From the NCBI GenBank assembly GCA_049616325.1, contig JBMZHG010000039.1, positions 1 to 15,226 of the forward strand: a stretch of 15,226 bases of DNA. The letters are read 5' to 3'. Position 1 is the first letter of the stretch. Each line of letters starts with the position of its first letter. Both the position numbers and the translations under genes were made by a program. Positions 1 to 8,129 of the stretch are shown in pieces. Origin of the DNA: UBA11663 sp049616325. Lineage in GTDB: Bacteria > Bacteroidota > Bacteroidia > Flavobacteriales_D > Sanyastnellaceae. The notes beneath the pieces are model-generated. The model did no database searches, had not been told where the DNA came from, and saw only the letters and a list, made by a program, of their open reading frames with translations.

Positions 1-1309
1 CGTCCGTCAACTGGTTGTAGCCGTCGTTGGCAGCCCAACCGAAGATGGGGCCCGTCACAAACACCTCCGTAAACGAAGAAGAGCCGTTCAACATCGCTCC
101 CGCGTTGCTGGCACAGCTCATGTCCACATTGAAGGTCGTCGCATACAAACACTGACCGTTGTCTTCGAACAGGTTGTTCTCGTCGTAGTTGCTCGCAGCA
201 GGGTCCATGCAACCCGTGCACGACGATCCGTCGCCGTCACAAACGCCGCAGTCGTCTACTTGGCCGAGACAATCGTCTACGTCATCGCAAACGCCGTCGC
301 CGTCCGCATCCGCGCTGCAGTCGCCGCCACAAACGCCGAGGGCGTCGAGTTGGTTTCCGTCGCAATCGCAATCGCCTTCGGGAATGTAAGAACATCCACA
401 ATCGTAAATGGCACCGGGGCCGTTGCAGATTCCGCAAGCGTCGAGTTCACCAACGCAATCGTCCACGTCGTCACAAACGCCGTCCGCGTCTGCGTCCGCT
501 GCGCACGACCCACCGCATTCGCCCAACGCATCTTCGACGTTGCCGTCACAGTCGCATTCACCGTCCGCAATGAAGGTGCACGATCCGTCGTCCACTGTCG
601 CGTCTGCGTTGTAGTTGCATGCTGTGCTGTCCATGCAGCCGGGCACGTCGTTGCCTCCGTCGTCGCCGAACGTGCCAACGCCGTCAAAGGGCATGCTGAT
701 TTGGACTTGATCTGACCCAATGCCCAGAGGGAACACCTGGTAGTTGATTTGTCCAGAAATTGAACCCGTCGTCGTGACTTGAGCAATCAACCAACGTCCG
801 TCAACCGGAAGAGCGTTGCCTGCCGTATTCAACACGTACCAAGACGCTCCGGTCAAGGTGTTGACGTTCAGCTCTGTTCCGCCTGTTCCGAAGTACCCAG
901 AAACCGTCGGGGACAAGCTTGAGTCCTCGACAATGGACGGATCCGCGGCCCCGGCAATGCCGGAGGTTGACGCAGGTCCTTCCAAACCAATCGTCGCGTA
1001 GCTGTCGTCCGCCATGTCTGGGAAGGCGACCAAGAACGCGGGGTTGATTCCCGAGGCGTTCCAACTCGCGTTGAACGGGCTGTTAAAGATTCCGTCTGGG
1101 GTCGTGATGACCAAGTTCGATTCGTTGTTCCCAAAGACGGCAGAGATTTTGTCTGTCGCGTCGTTGGCGTTCACGTAGAACCGGTAAACAGTACCACCAG
1201 CGCCGACCGCAGGAGCGGACTCCACAGTCAACGAATACTGCGCATTCAGACCAGCAAAAGGACTGAACGCGAAGATGGCCAAAATGGCGAGGCAAATGTT
1301 CGTTCGCAT
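1..1309 (-). CDS. Secreted modular protein with Cys/Asp-rich TSP3-like units (3' end outside window)
   Basis: An open frame of 436 codons reads from the ATG at 1309 to the left edge with no stop, so the C-terminus is missing. Residues 1-23 form a signal peptide (MRTN start, hydrophobic core, cleavage plausible after LNA). Residues about 24-220 are a Ser/Thr/Gly-rich globular region I do not recognise; it may be a cohesin-like or other beta-sandwich. Residues 224-244 form one Cys module (GCMDSTACNYN...DDGSC). Two near-identical Asp/Cys-rich units follow at 251-297 and 312-358, each with DADxDGVCDDVDDC, which resembles calcium-binding thrombospondin type-3 repeats. A degenerate Cys module lies at 367-387. 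From about 391 (TTFNVDMSC, then FTEVFVTGP and GWAANDGYN) a domain begins that resembles the CBM20/starch-binding-like fold found in flavobacterial secreted proteins. Secretion is near certain. A type IX secretion C-terminal signal would lie outside the window. The ligand is unknown. Confidence 0.85.
   Translation of the reverse strand, partial: MRTNICLAILAIFAFSPFAGLNAQYSLTVESAPAVGAGGTVYRFYVNANDATDKISAVFGNNESNLVITTPDGIFNSPFNASWNASGINPAFLVAFPDMADDSYATIGLEGPASTSGIAGAADPSIVEDSSLSPTVSGYFGTGGTELNVNTLTGASWYVLNTAGNALPVDGRWLIAQVTTTGSISGQINYQVFPLGIGSDQVQISMPFDGVGTFGDDGGNDVPGCMDSTACNYNADATVDDGSCTFIADGECDCDGNVEDALGECGGSCAADADADGVCDDVDDCVGELDACGICNGPGAIYDCGCSYIPEGDCDCDGNQLDALGVCGGDCSADADGDGVCDDVDDCLGQVDDCGVCDGDGSSCTGCMDPAASNYDENNLFEDNGQCLYATTFNVDMSCASNAGAMLNGSSSFTEVFVTGPIFGWAANDGYNQLTD
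236..376 (-). repeat. TSP3-like Cys/Asp-rich unit B (47 codons)
   Basis: This codes for residues 312-358 of the left-edge secreted protein. The pattern is GDCDCDGN..LDALGVCGGDC, then DADGDGVCDDVDDC, then DDCGVCDGDG. It aligns without gaps to the unit at 419-559. The spaced Asp residues in DxDGDGxxD are typical of calcium loops, and the regularly placed cysteines suggest disulfides within each unit. Confidence 0.75.
419..559 (-). repeat. TSP3-like Cys/Asp-rich unit A (47 codons)
   Basis: This codes for residues 251-297 of the left-edge secreted protein. The pattern is ECDCDGNVEDALGECGGSC, then DADADGVCDDVDDC, then DACGICNGPG. It is a paralogue of the unit at 236-376 with the same cysteine positions. 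The two are separated by a 14-residue Cys-containing linker (AIYDCGCSYIPEG). Confidence 0.75.
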
Positions 1310-1319
1310 GATTTGAAAA

Positions 1320-1361
1320 GATTATTTCACCCTAAATGTACGACTTGTCTTTGAAATAATC
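1320..1361. repeat. 10-bp perfect inverted repeat in promoter region
   Basis: GATTATTTCA at 1320-1329 is the exact reverse complement of TGAAATAATC at 1352-1361, with a 22-nt spacer. The core ATTATTTC occurs again at 1415-1422, with a one-mismatch copy ACTATTTC at 1402-1409. The dyad lies 11-52 nt upstream of the minus-strand secreted-protein gene. It brackets a possible -7 element at 1333-1340. An operator for a dimeric regulator is possible but unproven. Confidence 0.5.
1333..1340 (-). promoter_or_regulatory. Possible -7 element for the left-edge secreted protein
   Basis: The minus strand reads TACATTTA, one mismatch from the Bacteroidota -7 consensus TAnnTTTG, 23 nt before the ATG at 1309. 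No convincing -33 TTTG was found at the expected spacing. Evidence is weak in this AT-rich stretch. Confidence 0.2.
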
Positions 1362-1461
1362 GCAACGAACCGCACATTTTCTAATTTCATCGAGAATTTA
1401 TACTATTTCGTCGCATTATTTCGAGTCCTACGACTGTTCCAGAAATAGGTTGCAGAAATCC

Positions 1462-1469
1462 TACCTTTG
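1462..1469 (+). promoter_or_regulatory. Candidate -7 element (TACCTTTG) upstream of ffh
   Basis: TACCTTTG is a perfect TAnnTTTG match 39 nt before the ffh ATG, and identical to the element in front of mazG. A second, slightly poorer candidate (TGACTTTG, 1497-1504) sits only 4 nt before the ATG, so the real start site is ambiguous. No clear -33 TTTG is visible. Confidence 0.4.
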
Positions 1470-1496
1470 CCCCTTCTTTCCCGCGGTAATCCGGTC

Positions 1497-1504
1497 TGAC
1501 TTTG
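1497..1504 (+). promoter_or_regulatory. Second -7-like element, 4 nt from ffh start
   Basis: TGACTTTG followed by CCCC and the ATG at 1509. It differs from TAnnTTTG at the second base only. If used, the transcript would be leaderless or nearly so. The spacing is the same as at mazG and nqrM. Confidence 0.3.
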
Positions 1505-1508
1505 CCCC

Positions 1509-2840
1509 ATGTTTGAAAACCTACAAGAACGATTTGAGCGCGCCTTCAAAGTCCTGAAGGGACATGGTTCCATCACGGAAGTCAACGTTGGCGAGACCTT
1601 AAAAGAGGTGCGAAAGGCGCTGCTCGATGCGGACGTCGACTTCAAGACCGCAAAGAATTTTGTCAGAACCGTCAAGGAGCAGGCGCTTGGCCGGGAAGTC
1701 CTCACCTCCATCCAACCGGGGCAACTTCTCATCAAGATCACCCACGAGGAGCTGACCAAACTCATGGGAGAGGCGGCCGCCCCCTTGGAGCTCAAAGGAA
1801 AGCCCTCCACCATTTTGCTCGCCGGTTTGCAAGGGGCTGGAAAGACAACCCACGCCGGAAAACTCGCTGCGCGAATTGCCAAATCTGGACGCAAGCCTCT
1901 GCTCGTGGCGTGCGACGTCCACCGCCCTGCCGCCGTAGACCAACTCCAAGTTGTCGGCGAAAGCGTTGGCGCGGATGTGTATTCCGAGCCCGGAGTAAAA
2001 GACGCCGTGGGAATCGCACAGCGCGGCATGGCCAAGGCCAAGGCAGAAGGTTACGGCGCAGTGATTGTCGACACCGCGGGTCGTTTGGCCATCGACGAAG
2101 TCTTGATGGACGAAATCTCGGCGGTACGAGACGCCGTTCAGCCCGACGAGATCTTGTTTGTGGTGGACGCCATGACAGGTCAGGATGCGGTTCAAACGGC
2201 CAAAGCCTTCAACGATCGGCTGGACTTTTCCGGCGTCATTCTCACCAAACTTGACGGCGACGCTCGAGGCGGGGCTGCCCTGAGCATTTATTCCGTGGTG
2301 GGCAAGCCCATCAAATTTGTGGGGACCGGCGAAAAAATGGATGCCCTCGACGTCTTCCATCCTGAACGGATGGCGGACCGAATTTTGGGCAAGGGCGATG
2401 TGGTGTCGCTCGTCGAGCGCGCGCAGCAGGCCATCGACGAGAAAGAAGCGAAGCGGCTTGAAGCCAAGCTCCGAAAGAACACGTTTGATTTGGACGACTT
2501 TTTGGTCCAAATCCAACAGATCAAGAAAATGGGCAACGTCAAGGACCTCCTTGGCATGGTGCCGGGGATGGGCAAAGCCCTGAAAGGCATTGACGTCGAC
2601 GACAACGCCTTCGTCGGCATTGAGTCCATCATTCAATCGATGACGCCCGGGGAGCGCGCCGAGCCAAGCTCGATCAACGGCAGCCGTCGCAGCCGAATCG
2701 CCAAAGGGTCTGGACGCAGTGTTGAGGACGTCAACAAGCTCCTGAAGCAATTCGAAGACATGAAAAAAGTCATGGGCATGATGGCCCGCGGAAACATGCC
2801 GCGGGTTCCTGGAATGCGCATGCCAGGCCGGGGACGATAA
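1509..2840 (+). CDS. ffh: Signal recognition particle GTPase Ffh
   Basis: This 443-residue protein is the cytosolic SRP54 homologue that binds 4.5S RNA and signal sequences and delivers ribosomes to FtsY. The order is N-domain helical bundle (1-95), GTPase G-domain (about 98-295) and methionine-rich M-domain (about 325-430). Visible motifs are the P-loop GLQGAGKT (106-113), DVHRPAA (136-142), DTAGR (188-192) and TKLDGDARGG (246-255). In the M-domain, SRRSRIAKGSG (392-402) is the RNA-binding signature, followed by MKKVMGMM. Length is normal for bacterial Ffh. The P-loop is followed by TTH where TTT or TTS is more usual, which is a minor variation. It is the first gene of a same-strand cluster with folD 31 bp downstream and no terminator between them. 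The start is set by the MFENL opening, typical of the family. Confidence 0.98.
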   Translation: MFENLQERFERAFKVLKGHGSITEVNVGETLKEVRKALLDADVDFKTAKNFVRTVKEQALGREVLTSIQPGQLLIKITHEELTKLMGEAAAPLELKGKPSTILLAGLQGAGKTTHAGKLAARIAKSGRKPLLVACDVHRPAAVDQLQVVGESVGADVYSEPGVKDAVGIAQRGMAKAKAEGYGAVIVDTAGRLAIDEVLMDEISAVRDAVQPDEILFVVDAMTGQDAVQTAKAFNDRLDFSGVILTKLDGDARGGAALSIYSVVGKPIKFVGTGEKMDALDVFHPERMADRILGKGDVVSLVERAQQAIDEKEAKRLEAKLRKNTFDLDDFLVQIQQIKKMGNVKDLLGMVPGMGKALKGIDVDDNAFVGIESIIQSMTPGERAEPSSINGSRRSRIAKGSGRSVEDVNKLLKQFEDMKKVMGMMARGNMPRVPGMRMPGRGR

Positions 2841-2871
2841 GAGGTTCGCTGCCACGCATTAGATTCACGAC

Positions 2872-3753
2872 ATGACGCAGATTTTGGATGGAAAGGCCAC
2901 GTCGCTGGCGATTGAAGCAGAGCTCACTGAGGCTGTAGATGCGAGGGCCGAGCGGGGATTGAAGCGTCCCCACCTGGCAGCCGTGTTGGTGGGCGACAAC
3001 CCTGCGAGCCGAGCCTACGTCGGACACAAAGTAAAAGCATGCGCACGCGTCGGCTTCGAAAGCACCTTGGTGGAAAAGCCAGCGGACATCCGTCAAGAAG
3101 ACTTGTTGAAGGTGGTGGCTGAACTCAATGCCGATCCGAGCGTCGACGGGTTCATCGTGCAACTCCCCCTCCCCGACCACATTGACGACCAAGCCGTGTT
3201 GGAAGCCGTGAGTCCTGAAAAAGACGTGGACGGATTTCACCCGGTCAACGCAGGAAAGATGTCGCTCGACCTTCCCTGCTTTTTGCCCGCCACGCCGATG
3301 GGCATGATTTCGTTGCTCGAACGCGCAGGAATCGACACCCAAGGAAAGCACGCCGTCATTCTCGGCCGAAGTTCCATCGTTGGAACCCCCATGGCACTTC
3401 TGTTGCGCCGAAACGGCGCACCGGGAAACTGCACCGTGACCGTGTGCCACAGCCGAACAAAGGACTTGGCCGAGCACACGAGGCGCGCGGACATCCTCGT
3501 GGCGGCCATTGGGCGAGCTCATTTCGTGACCGCGGACATGGTCAAGGAAGGCGCCGTGGTCCTGGACGTTGGCATCAACCGCATCCCGGACGCGAGCAAG
3601 AAGTCCGGGCATCGCTTGACGGGCGACGTCGATTTTGATGCCGTAGCTCCCAAGTGCAGCTGGATCACCCCTGTTCCGGGTGGCGTGGGGCCGATGACCA
3701 TTGCTTCGTTGATGCAAAACACGCTGCAGGCCTGCGAGAACCGGGACACATGA
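2872..3753 (+). CDS. folD: Bifunctional methylene-THF dehydrogenase / methenyl-THF cyclohydrolase
   Basis: The 293-residue cytosolic enzyme interconverts 5,10-methylene-, 5,10-methenyl- and 10-formyl-tetrahydrofolate using NADP(+), feeding purine synthesis and formyl-methionine. Family signatures are all present: Y49 and catalytic K53 in AYVGHK, VQLPLP with Q97, KDVDGFHP with D120, PATP (139-142), the Rossmann motif GRSSIVGTP (165-173) and the C-terminal PVPGGVGPMT (267-276). The length matches the family. The gene starts 31 bp after ffh, and its stop overlaps the ribD start (ATGA), so translational coupling is likely. TAGATTCA lies 4 nt before the ATG and faintly resembles a -7 box, so an internal promoter cannot be excluded. 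Confidence 0.98.
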   Translation: MTQILDGKATSLAIEAELTEAVDARAERGLKRPHLAAVLVGDNPASRAYVGHKVKACARVGFESTLVEKPADIRQEDLLKVVAELNADPSVDGFIVQLPLPDHIDDQAVLEAVSPEKDVDGFHPVNAGKMSLDLPCFLPATPMGMISLLERAGIDTQGKHAVILGRSSIVGTPMALLLRRNGAPGNCTVTVCHSRTKDLAEHTRRADILVAAIGRAHFVTADMVKEGAVVLDVGINRIPDASKKSGHRLTGDVDFDAVAPKCSWITPVPGGVGPMTIASLMQNTLQACENRDT

Positions 3754-4865
3754 GCCTTAATCCCGACGACGAGCGCTGGATGCGCAGGGCGTTGGATCTC
3801 GCGGAACGCGGACGCTTTGCAACCTGGCCCAATCCGATGGTTGGATGTGTGGTGGTGGAGAACGGCCAAATCCTTGGCGAAGGATGGCATCGCCGTTTTG
3901 GGCAGGCTCATGCCGAAGTCAATGCCTTGTCGGCGGTGCCGGAATCCGCTGATTTGCGCAATGCAACAGCCTACGTCACCTTGGAGCCGTGCAGCCACAC
4001 CGGCAAAACCCCGCCGTGCGCAGACCTGTTGGTGCGTCGAGGGGTCGGGCGCGTCGTGATGGCAATGGCTGATCCCAACCCCCTGGTCGAAGGGCGAGGC
4101 GTCGAGCGGCTTCGACATGCCGGCATTCACGTGGAGGTGGGGTGCTTGGAGCACGACGCTGCGACGTTGAATCGACGGTTTGTTCACGCCATGACGCAAC
4201 GCCATCCCTGGGTCACGCTCAAATGGGCCCAATCCGCAGACGGCTTCATGGATCCCGACAAGCGTGCCTCCGCTCTGCGAGGTGGTGTGGCACTTACGGG
4301 AACAGCAGCTCGGCGTCACACGCACGAGCTTCGCGCGTCGCACGACGGCATTTTGGTGGGCATGAACACCTGGCTTGTGGACGCCCCAAGCTTGACCACA
4401 CGTCTCGTTCCAGGCCCCAACCCCAAGCGCTTCATCCTCACGCGAGGCGACACGCCCTGCCCTGCCCAATTTCCTTCGAAAGAGTCCAACATGTCTTCGA
4501 CCACCCTGCTTTATTCCTCCTCTGCTCGAGGCAGCTCGGCCCTCGAAAGTTGGAAGGGATGGGGAATGGACTTGGTGGCTTTGGACGCTCCCGCCTTGAC
4601 CCCTGCGTGGTGGACCGAATTCCGAGAGGTCACGGGCATCTCAGCCTGCCTCGTGGAAGGCGGTGCGGAGGTGGCACGAGCTCTGTTGAAGCACGAAACG
4701 TGGAACGAATTGCACGTGCTTCAAGCTCCAGTCACGCTGGAAAACGGCCTGGACGCTCCCGTCATCGACCCTGCGACGGCCTCGCAAGAAGCACCGATTG
4801 GCTCTGATGTGCTGTACGTTTGGCGGAACGACATGAACCACGCCAATCCCCTCTCCCACGCCTGA
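3750..4865 (+). CDS. ribD: Bifunctional riboflavin biosynthesis deaminase/reductase RibD
   Basis: The 371-residue enzyme catalyses two successive steps of riboflavin synthesis: deamination of the diaminopyrimidine phosphate from GTP, then NADPH-dependent reduction of the ribosyl side chain. The N-terminal zinc deaminase domain (about 5-148) has HAE (54-56) and PCSHTGKTPPC (80-90), giving Zn ligands H54, C81 and C90 and catalytic E56. The reductase domain (about 153-360) opens with HPWVTLKWAQSADG and has RASHDGILVGMNT and VEGGAEVARALL. The ATG at 3750 was chosen because it overlaps the folD stop as ATGA and because family proteins begin a few residues before the (W/Y)MxxAL helix. An upstream in-frame ATG at 3654 would lie inside folD. 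The next gene starts 3 bp after the stop. Confidence 0.96.
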   Translation: MSLNPDDERWMRRALDLAERGRFATWPNPMVGCVVVENGQILGEGWHRRFGQAHAEVNALSAVPESADLRNATAYVTLEPCSHTGKTPPCADLLVRRGVGRVVMAMADPNPLVEGRGVERLRHAGIHVEVGCLEHDAATLNRRFVHAMTQRHPWVTLKWAQSADGFMDPDKRASALRGGVALTGTAARRHTHELRASHDGILVGMNTWLVDAPSLTTRLVPGPNPKRFILTRGDTPCPAQFPSKESNMSSTTLLYSSSARGSSALESWKGWGMDLVALDAPALTPAWWTEFREVTGISACLVEGGAEVARALLKHETWNELHVLQAPVTLENGLDAPVIDPATASQEAPIGSDVLYVWRNDMNHANPLSHA

Positions 4866-4868
4866 TCC

Positions 4869-5756
4869 ATGTGGACGTTCGCTGCCACCATCGTGAGCAC
4901 GGTGTTCATCTACCTGCTTTTTCCCAGCTTCAAACGATGGGGGGTCCAAACCTCCTGGGCCATCACCGTCAACTACTTCGTGGCCGCCACGCTCGGCTGG
5001 ACGTTGGCCGGTGGAAGCAACGCGGTTGCACAGGCGCTGGGTGCGACGTGGATTTTGCCTTTGTCTTTGCTCGGCGCTGCGTTCTACCCACTTTTCCAAC
5101 TTACGGCGCGCTGCTCGCAAGAACTCGGAGTTTCGGTGGCCACCATTGCTTCGAAATTGTCCATGGCCATTCCCGTGTTGGTTTTGGCGGTGGTGGACGG
5201 CATGGACGGCATCACATGGGGACAGTGGGCAGGCATGGCCTTGGCATTTCCCGCGGTTTGGTTGTCGGCGAGCTCGGGCAACGATCAGTGCCCAGAATCC
5301 GCCTCGAACGAGGCTCGCCCCAACCTGTGGTGGATTCCAGTGACCATGTTCTTCGGCAGCGGTTGCATCGACTTGATGTTTGGCTGGTTTTCGACGGACC
5401 CGTCTTTGGATGCGCCCGGAATGCAAATGGCCTTTGCCTCGGTCCCTTTTACCTTGGGTGGAATCGTGGGCTTGGTCGACCAACTCCGCCGTGGCATGGG
5501 GATGCCCAAAGGACGCGACCTTTTGGGTGGACTGACGCTCGGAGTGACCAACTTCGGGTCGCTTTATTTCCTGCTTTTGGCTTTTGATTCAGGCTTGTTT
5601 GAGCGGGCAATGGTGGTGCCGTTGCTGAACTTGAGCGTCATTGTATTGGCCACTGTTGGAGGCATCTATTTGCTCAAAGACATCCCCAATCAAAAAGCCC
5701 GATGGGGCGTGGTGTTGGCCACGGCCTCCATCGGACTCATGATGCTGTTGGGGTAA
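4869..5756 (+). CDS. DMT-superfamily (EamA-like) inner-membrane transporter
   Basis: This 295-residue, very hydrophobic protein has about ten predicted membrane segments in two halves of five, the layout of drug/metabolite (EamA) transporters. The first half runs to about 133. A polar loop at about 135-150 contains DQCPESASNEARPN. The second half starts at NLWWIPVTMFFGSG. The C-terminus is a typical hydrophobic helix (WGVVLATASIGLMMLLG). No substrate-specific motif is visible. The gene starts 3 bp after ribD, so the two are almost certainly cotranscribed. That suggests, but does not prove, a link to flavins or a related metabolite. The family also contains amino-acid, sugar and nucleotide-sugar carriers. 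It is last in the ffh-folD-ribD cluster and convergent with the peptidase gene 15 bp away. Confidence 0.85.
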   Translation: MWTFAATIVSTVFIYLLFPSFKRWGVQTSWAITVNYFVAATLGWTLAGGSNAVAQALGATWILPLSLLGAAFYPLFQLTARCSQELGVSVATIASKLSMAIPVLVLAVVDGMDGITWGQWAGMALAFPAVWLSASSGNDQCPESASNEARPNLWWIPVTMFFGSGCIDLMFGWFSTDPSLDAPGMQMAFASVPFTLGGIVGLVDQLRRGMGMPKGRDLLGGLTLGVTNFGSLYFLLLAFDSGLFERAMVVPLLNLSVIVLATVGGIYLLKDIPNQKARWGVVLATASIGLMMLLG

Positions 5757-5771
5757 AGGGTGCGTGTTCGC

Positions 5772-8129
5772 TTACTCCTCTGACGCGTTGTTCTGCTCGG
5801 CGTCACGACGGGCGCGTTGCATCGGGTTCTCCCCTCCGCCGCCGTACCGGCTGTACCCTCCGCCTTGGAAGATTTCGAAACGCGTAGGTTCCGGACGTGG
5901 AGGCCAAACGTTGTTGCCCATGTCCACGTCGGCCGTCTCCATGTACGGGTCGAGCGTGATGCGCACCGCGGGACGGTCGGTCACGAAGACCTTGGTCACG
6001 GTCGGTTCGCTCATTTTCCAGATCTCGGCCGGGATGCGACGCACCTCGCGCTCGCCGTCCTCGTATTCGAATTCCAGGATGAGCGGCATGACGAGCCCTC
6101 CAACGTTGCGGAACGTGATTTCGTAGTACTGCTTGCCGCTGTTGAGCAACGCGCGGTCCTCCTCGCTCATGCCTTCGAGCTTCTCGCGAGATTCTTGACG
6201 GTCGAGCTCGAGCACTTCGTATTTGCCGGTGGTCGTGTAGTAGTCGTTGAGCGTGGGATCCGCTTCGAGGTACGACACCGGCACCCCGCCGTCGGCGTTG
6301 CGCATTTGGGTGATGTCCTGCGGCTCACGTTCGTCGGCAGCTTGACGGAAGGCGGCCTCCACGTCGGGATCTTGCGAATCCATCTGCATCCACTTGATGT
6401 CCTCCATGGCGATGTCAACGTGGTCGGTCGTGTAGAACCAACCGCGCCAGAACCAATCGAGGTCCACCCCTGACGCGTCTTCCATGGTTCGGAAGAAGTC
6501 CGCAGGCGACGGGTGCTTGAAGGCCCAGCGACGGCTGTACTCCTTGAATGCGTGGTCGAACAATTCACGCCCCATGACGGTCTCGCGCAAGATGTTCAGG
6601 GCCGTGGCTGGCTTGCCGTAGGCGTTGTTCCCAAACTGGTAGATCGACTCGGAGTTGGTCATGATCGGGCTGATTCGCGTCTTGTCGCCGCCCATGTACT
6701 CGCGGATGTTGCGGGCACTTCCGCGACGTGCGGGGTAATCGCGGTCAAACTCCTTCTCGGTCAAGAACTGCACGAAGGTGTTCAACCCCTCGTCCATCCA
6801 CGTCCACTGGCGCTCGTCCGAGTTGATGATCATGGGGAAGAAGTTGTGCCCCACCTCGTGGATGATCACACTGATCATGCCGTGCTTGGTGCGCGCGCTG
6901 TACGTGCCGTCCGGTTCGGGTCGGCCGCCGTTGAAACAGATCATGGGGTACTCCATCCCGATCCACTTCGTGTGGACAGAAATGGCCACCGGGTACGGGT
7001 AGTCCACCGTGAATTTGCTGTAGGTCTTGAGGGTTTGGGCGACAGCCTTGGTGCTGTACTGCTCCCAAAGCGGGTTGCCCTCCTTGGGGTAGTAGCTCAT
7101 GGCCAGCGGCGAGGTGTTCCCCACCTTCACGGCCATTGCGTCCCAAATGAACTTCCGGCTCGACGCCCATCCGAAGTCGCGGACGTTCTTGGCATCGAAG
7201 ATCCACGTCTTCTCCCCCGTCGCCTTGGTCTTTTCGGTTTCGCGTGCTTCCTCTTCCGTCACGATAAGCACCGGCTGGTCGTACTCCGACTTGGCTTGCT
7301 CGAATCGGCGGCGTTGGGTGGCATTCAGCACGGATTTGGCGTTGGTCAACGTCCCCGTCGACGCTACGACGTGGTCCTCAGGCACAGTCAATTCCACGTG
7401 GTAATCGCCAAAATTCAAGGTGAATTCCCCGCTTCCGAGGAACTGCTTGTTCTGCCACCCCTCGTTGTCGCAGTACACCACCATGCGGGGATAGAACTGA
7501 GCAATGGTGTAGATGTAGTTGTCTTCGTCTTCGAAGTATTCGTAGCCGCTGCGGCCGCCGTCCTTCATTCGATCGTTGATGTTGTACCACCAATCAATGC
7601 TGAACTTGAACTGGTTTCCAGGCTTGAGGGGGCGCGGCATGTCGATGCGCATCATCGTGTTGTTGACGGTGTAGTCGAGGGTCTTGCCCGCGGCATCCAC
7701 CACCTTCTCAATCTTGAACCCGCCGTCGAACGACGGCTCGAGCTTGCGCAAGTCGTCGAAACTTGTGCGGCGTTCGAGAGAAGACTCGCGAATCTTGTAG
7801 CTGTCGCTGTCGAGGGCACGCACGTTTTGGTCGAGCTGCAACCACACGTAACGCAGCTCGTCGGGGCTGTTGTTTGTGTACGTGATGGTCTCTGAACCGT
7901 CGATGCGTTGCGTGGCGTCGTCGAGGTGGATCTTCATGCTGTAATCCGCCTTCTGTTGCCAGTATTCGTGGCCGGGTGCCCCCGAAGCCGTGCGGTAGAC
8001 GTTGGGCGTCGGAAGCTCTTGTCCGAGCTGCCTGAAAGCGTTGGTGTTGACGCGCTGTGGCGTTTCCTGCTGGGCCCAAACCCCAGCTCCAATCAAGCAG
8101 CTCAGCGCTGCCGCAATCCAAATTCTCAT
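5772..8129 (-). CDS. Secreted M1-family zinc metallopeptidase
   Basis: The predicted product is a 785-residue exported aminopeptidase-type protein. A signal peptide spans residues 1-19 (MRIWIAAALSCLIGAGVWAQ). The beta-sheet N-domain includes the substrate-anchoring motif GMEYP (391-395), the Bacteroidota variant of GAMEN. The catalytic motif is HEVGH (424-428), followed 18 residues later by the third zinc ligand E447 in WMDEGLN, so the HExxH-18-E signature is intact. A C-terminal region of about 250 residues (DWFWRGWFYTTDHVD onwards) matches the usual M1 family extension. No type IX sorting domain is evident at the end (NNASEE). The frame is open upstream to 8246, but the ATG at 8129 was chosen because the signal peptide starts there. 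The gene is divergent from the SGNH lipoprotein across 115 bp. It probably acts on oligopeptides in the periplasm or outside the cell. Confidence 0.95.
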   Translation of the reverse strand: MRIWIAAALSCLIGAGVWAQQETPQRVNTNAFRQLGQELPTPNVYRTASGAPGHEYWQQKADYSMKIHLDDATQRIDGSETITYTNNSPDELRYVWLQLDQNVRALDSDSYKIRESSLERRTSFDDLRKLEPSFDGGFKIEKVVDAAGKTLDYTVNNTMMRIDMPRPLKPGNQFKFSIDWWYNINDRMKDGGRSGYEYFEDEDNYIYTIAQFYPRMVVYCDNEGWQNKQFLGSGEFTLNFGDYHVELTVPEDHVVASTGTLTNAKSVLNATQRRRFEQAKSEYDQPVLIVTEEEARETEKTKATGEKTWIFDAKNVRDFGWASSRKFIWDAMAVKVGNTSPLAMSYYPKEGNPLWEQYSTKAVAQTLKTYSKFTVDYPYPVAISVHTKWIGMEYPMICFNGGRPEPDGTYSARTKHGMISVIIHEVGHNFFPMIINSDERQWTWMDEGLNTFVQFLTEKEFDRDYPARRGSARNIREYMGGDKTRISPIMTNSESIYQFGNNAYGKPATALNILRETVMGRELFDHAFKEYSRRWAFKHPSPADFFRTMEDASGVDLDWFWRGWFYTTDHVDIAMEDIKWMQMDSQDPDVEAAFRQAADEREPQDITQMRNADGGVPVSYLEADPTLNDYYTTTGKYEVLELDRQESREKLEGMSEEDRALLNSGKQYYEITFRNVGGLVMPLILEFEYEDGEREVRRIPAEIWKMSEPTVTKVFVTDRPAVRITLDPYMETADVDMGNNVWPPRPEPTRFEIFQGGGYSRYGGGGENPMQRARRDAEQNNASEE

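Noticed and set aside
260..786. Overlapping open frames on both strands in the Cys/Asp-repeat region
   Set aside because: They arise from the repetitive GAC/TGC codons of the true minus-strand secreted-protein frame and show none of its cysteine pattern.
1599..2855. 418-codon open frame antisense to ffh
   Set aside because: ffh on the plus strand is unmistakable across the whole span. The antisense frame has no recognisable domain and is a codon-bias shadow of GC-rich coding DNA.
6513..7895. 460-codon open frame antisense to the M1 peptidase
   Set aside because: Low-complexity Val/Arg/His-rich composition with no motifs, directly opposite a peptidase with an intact HExxH-18-E site.
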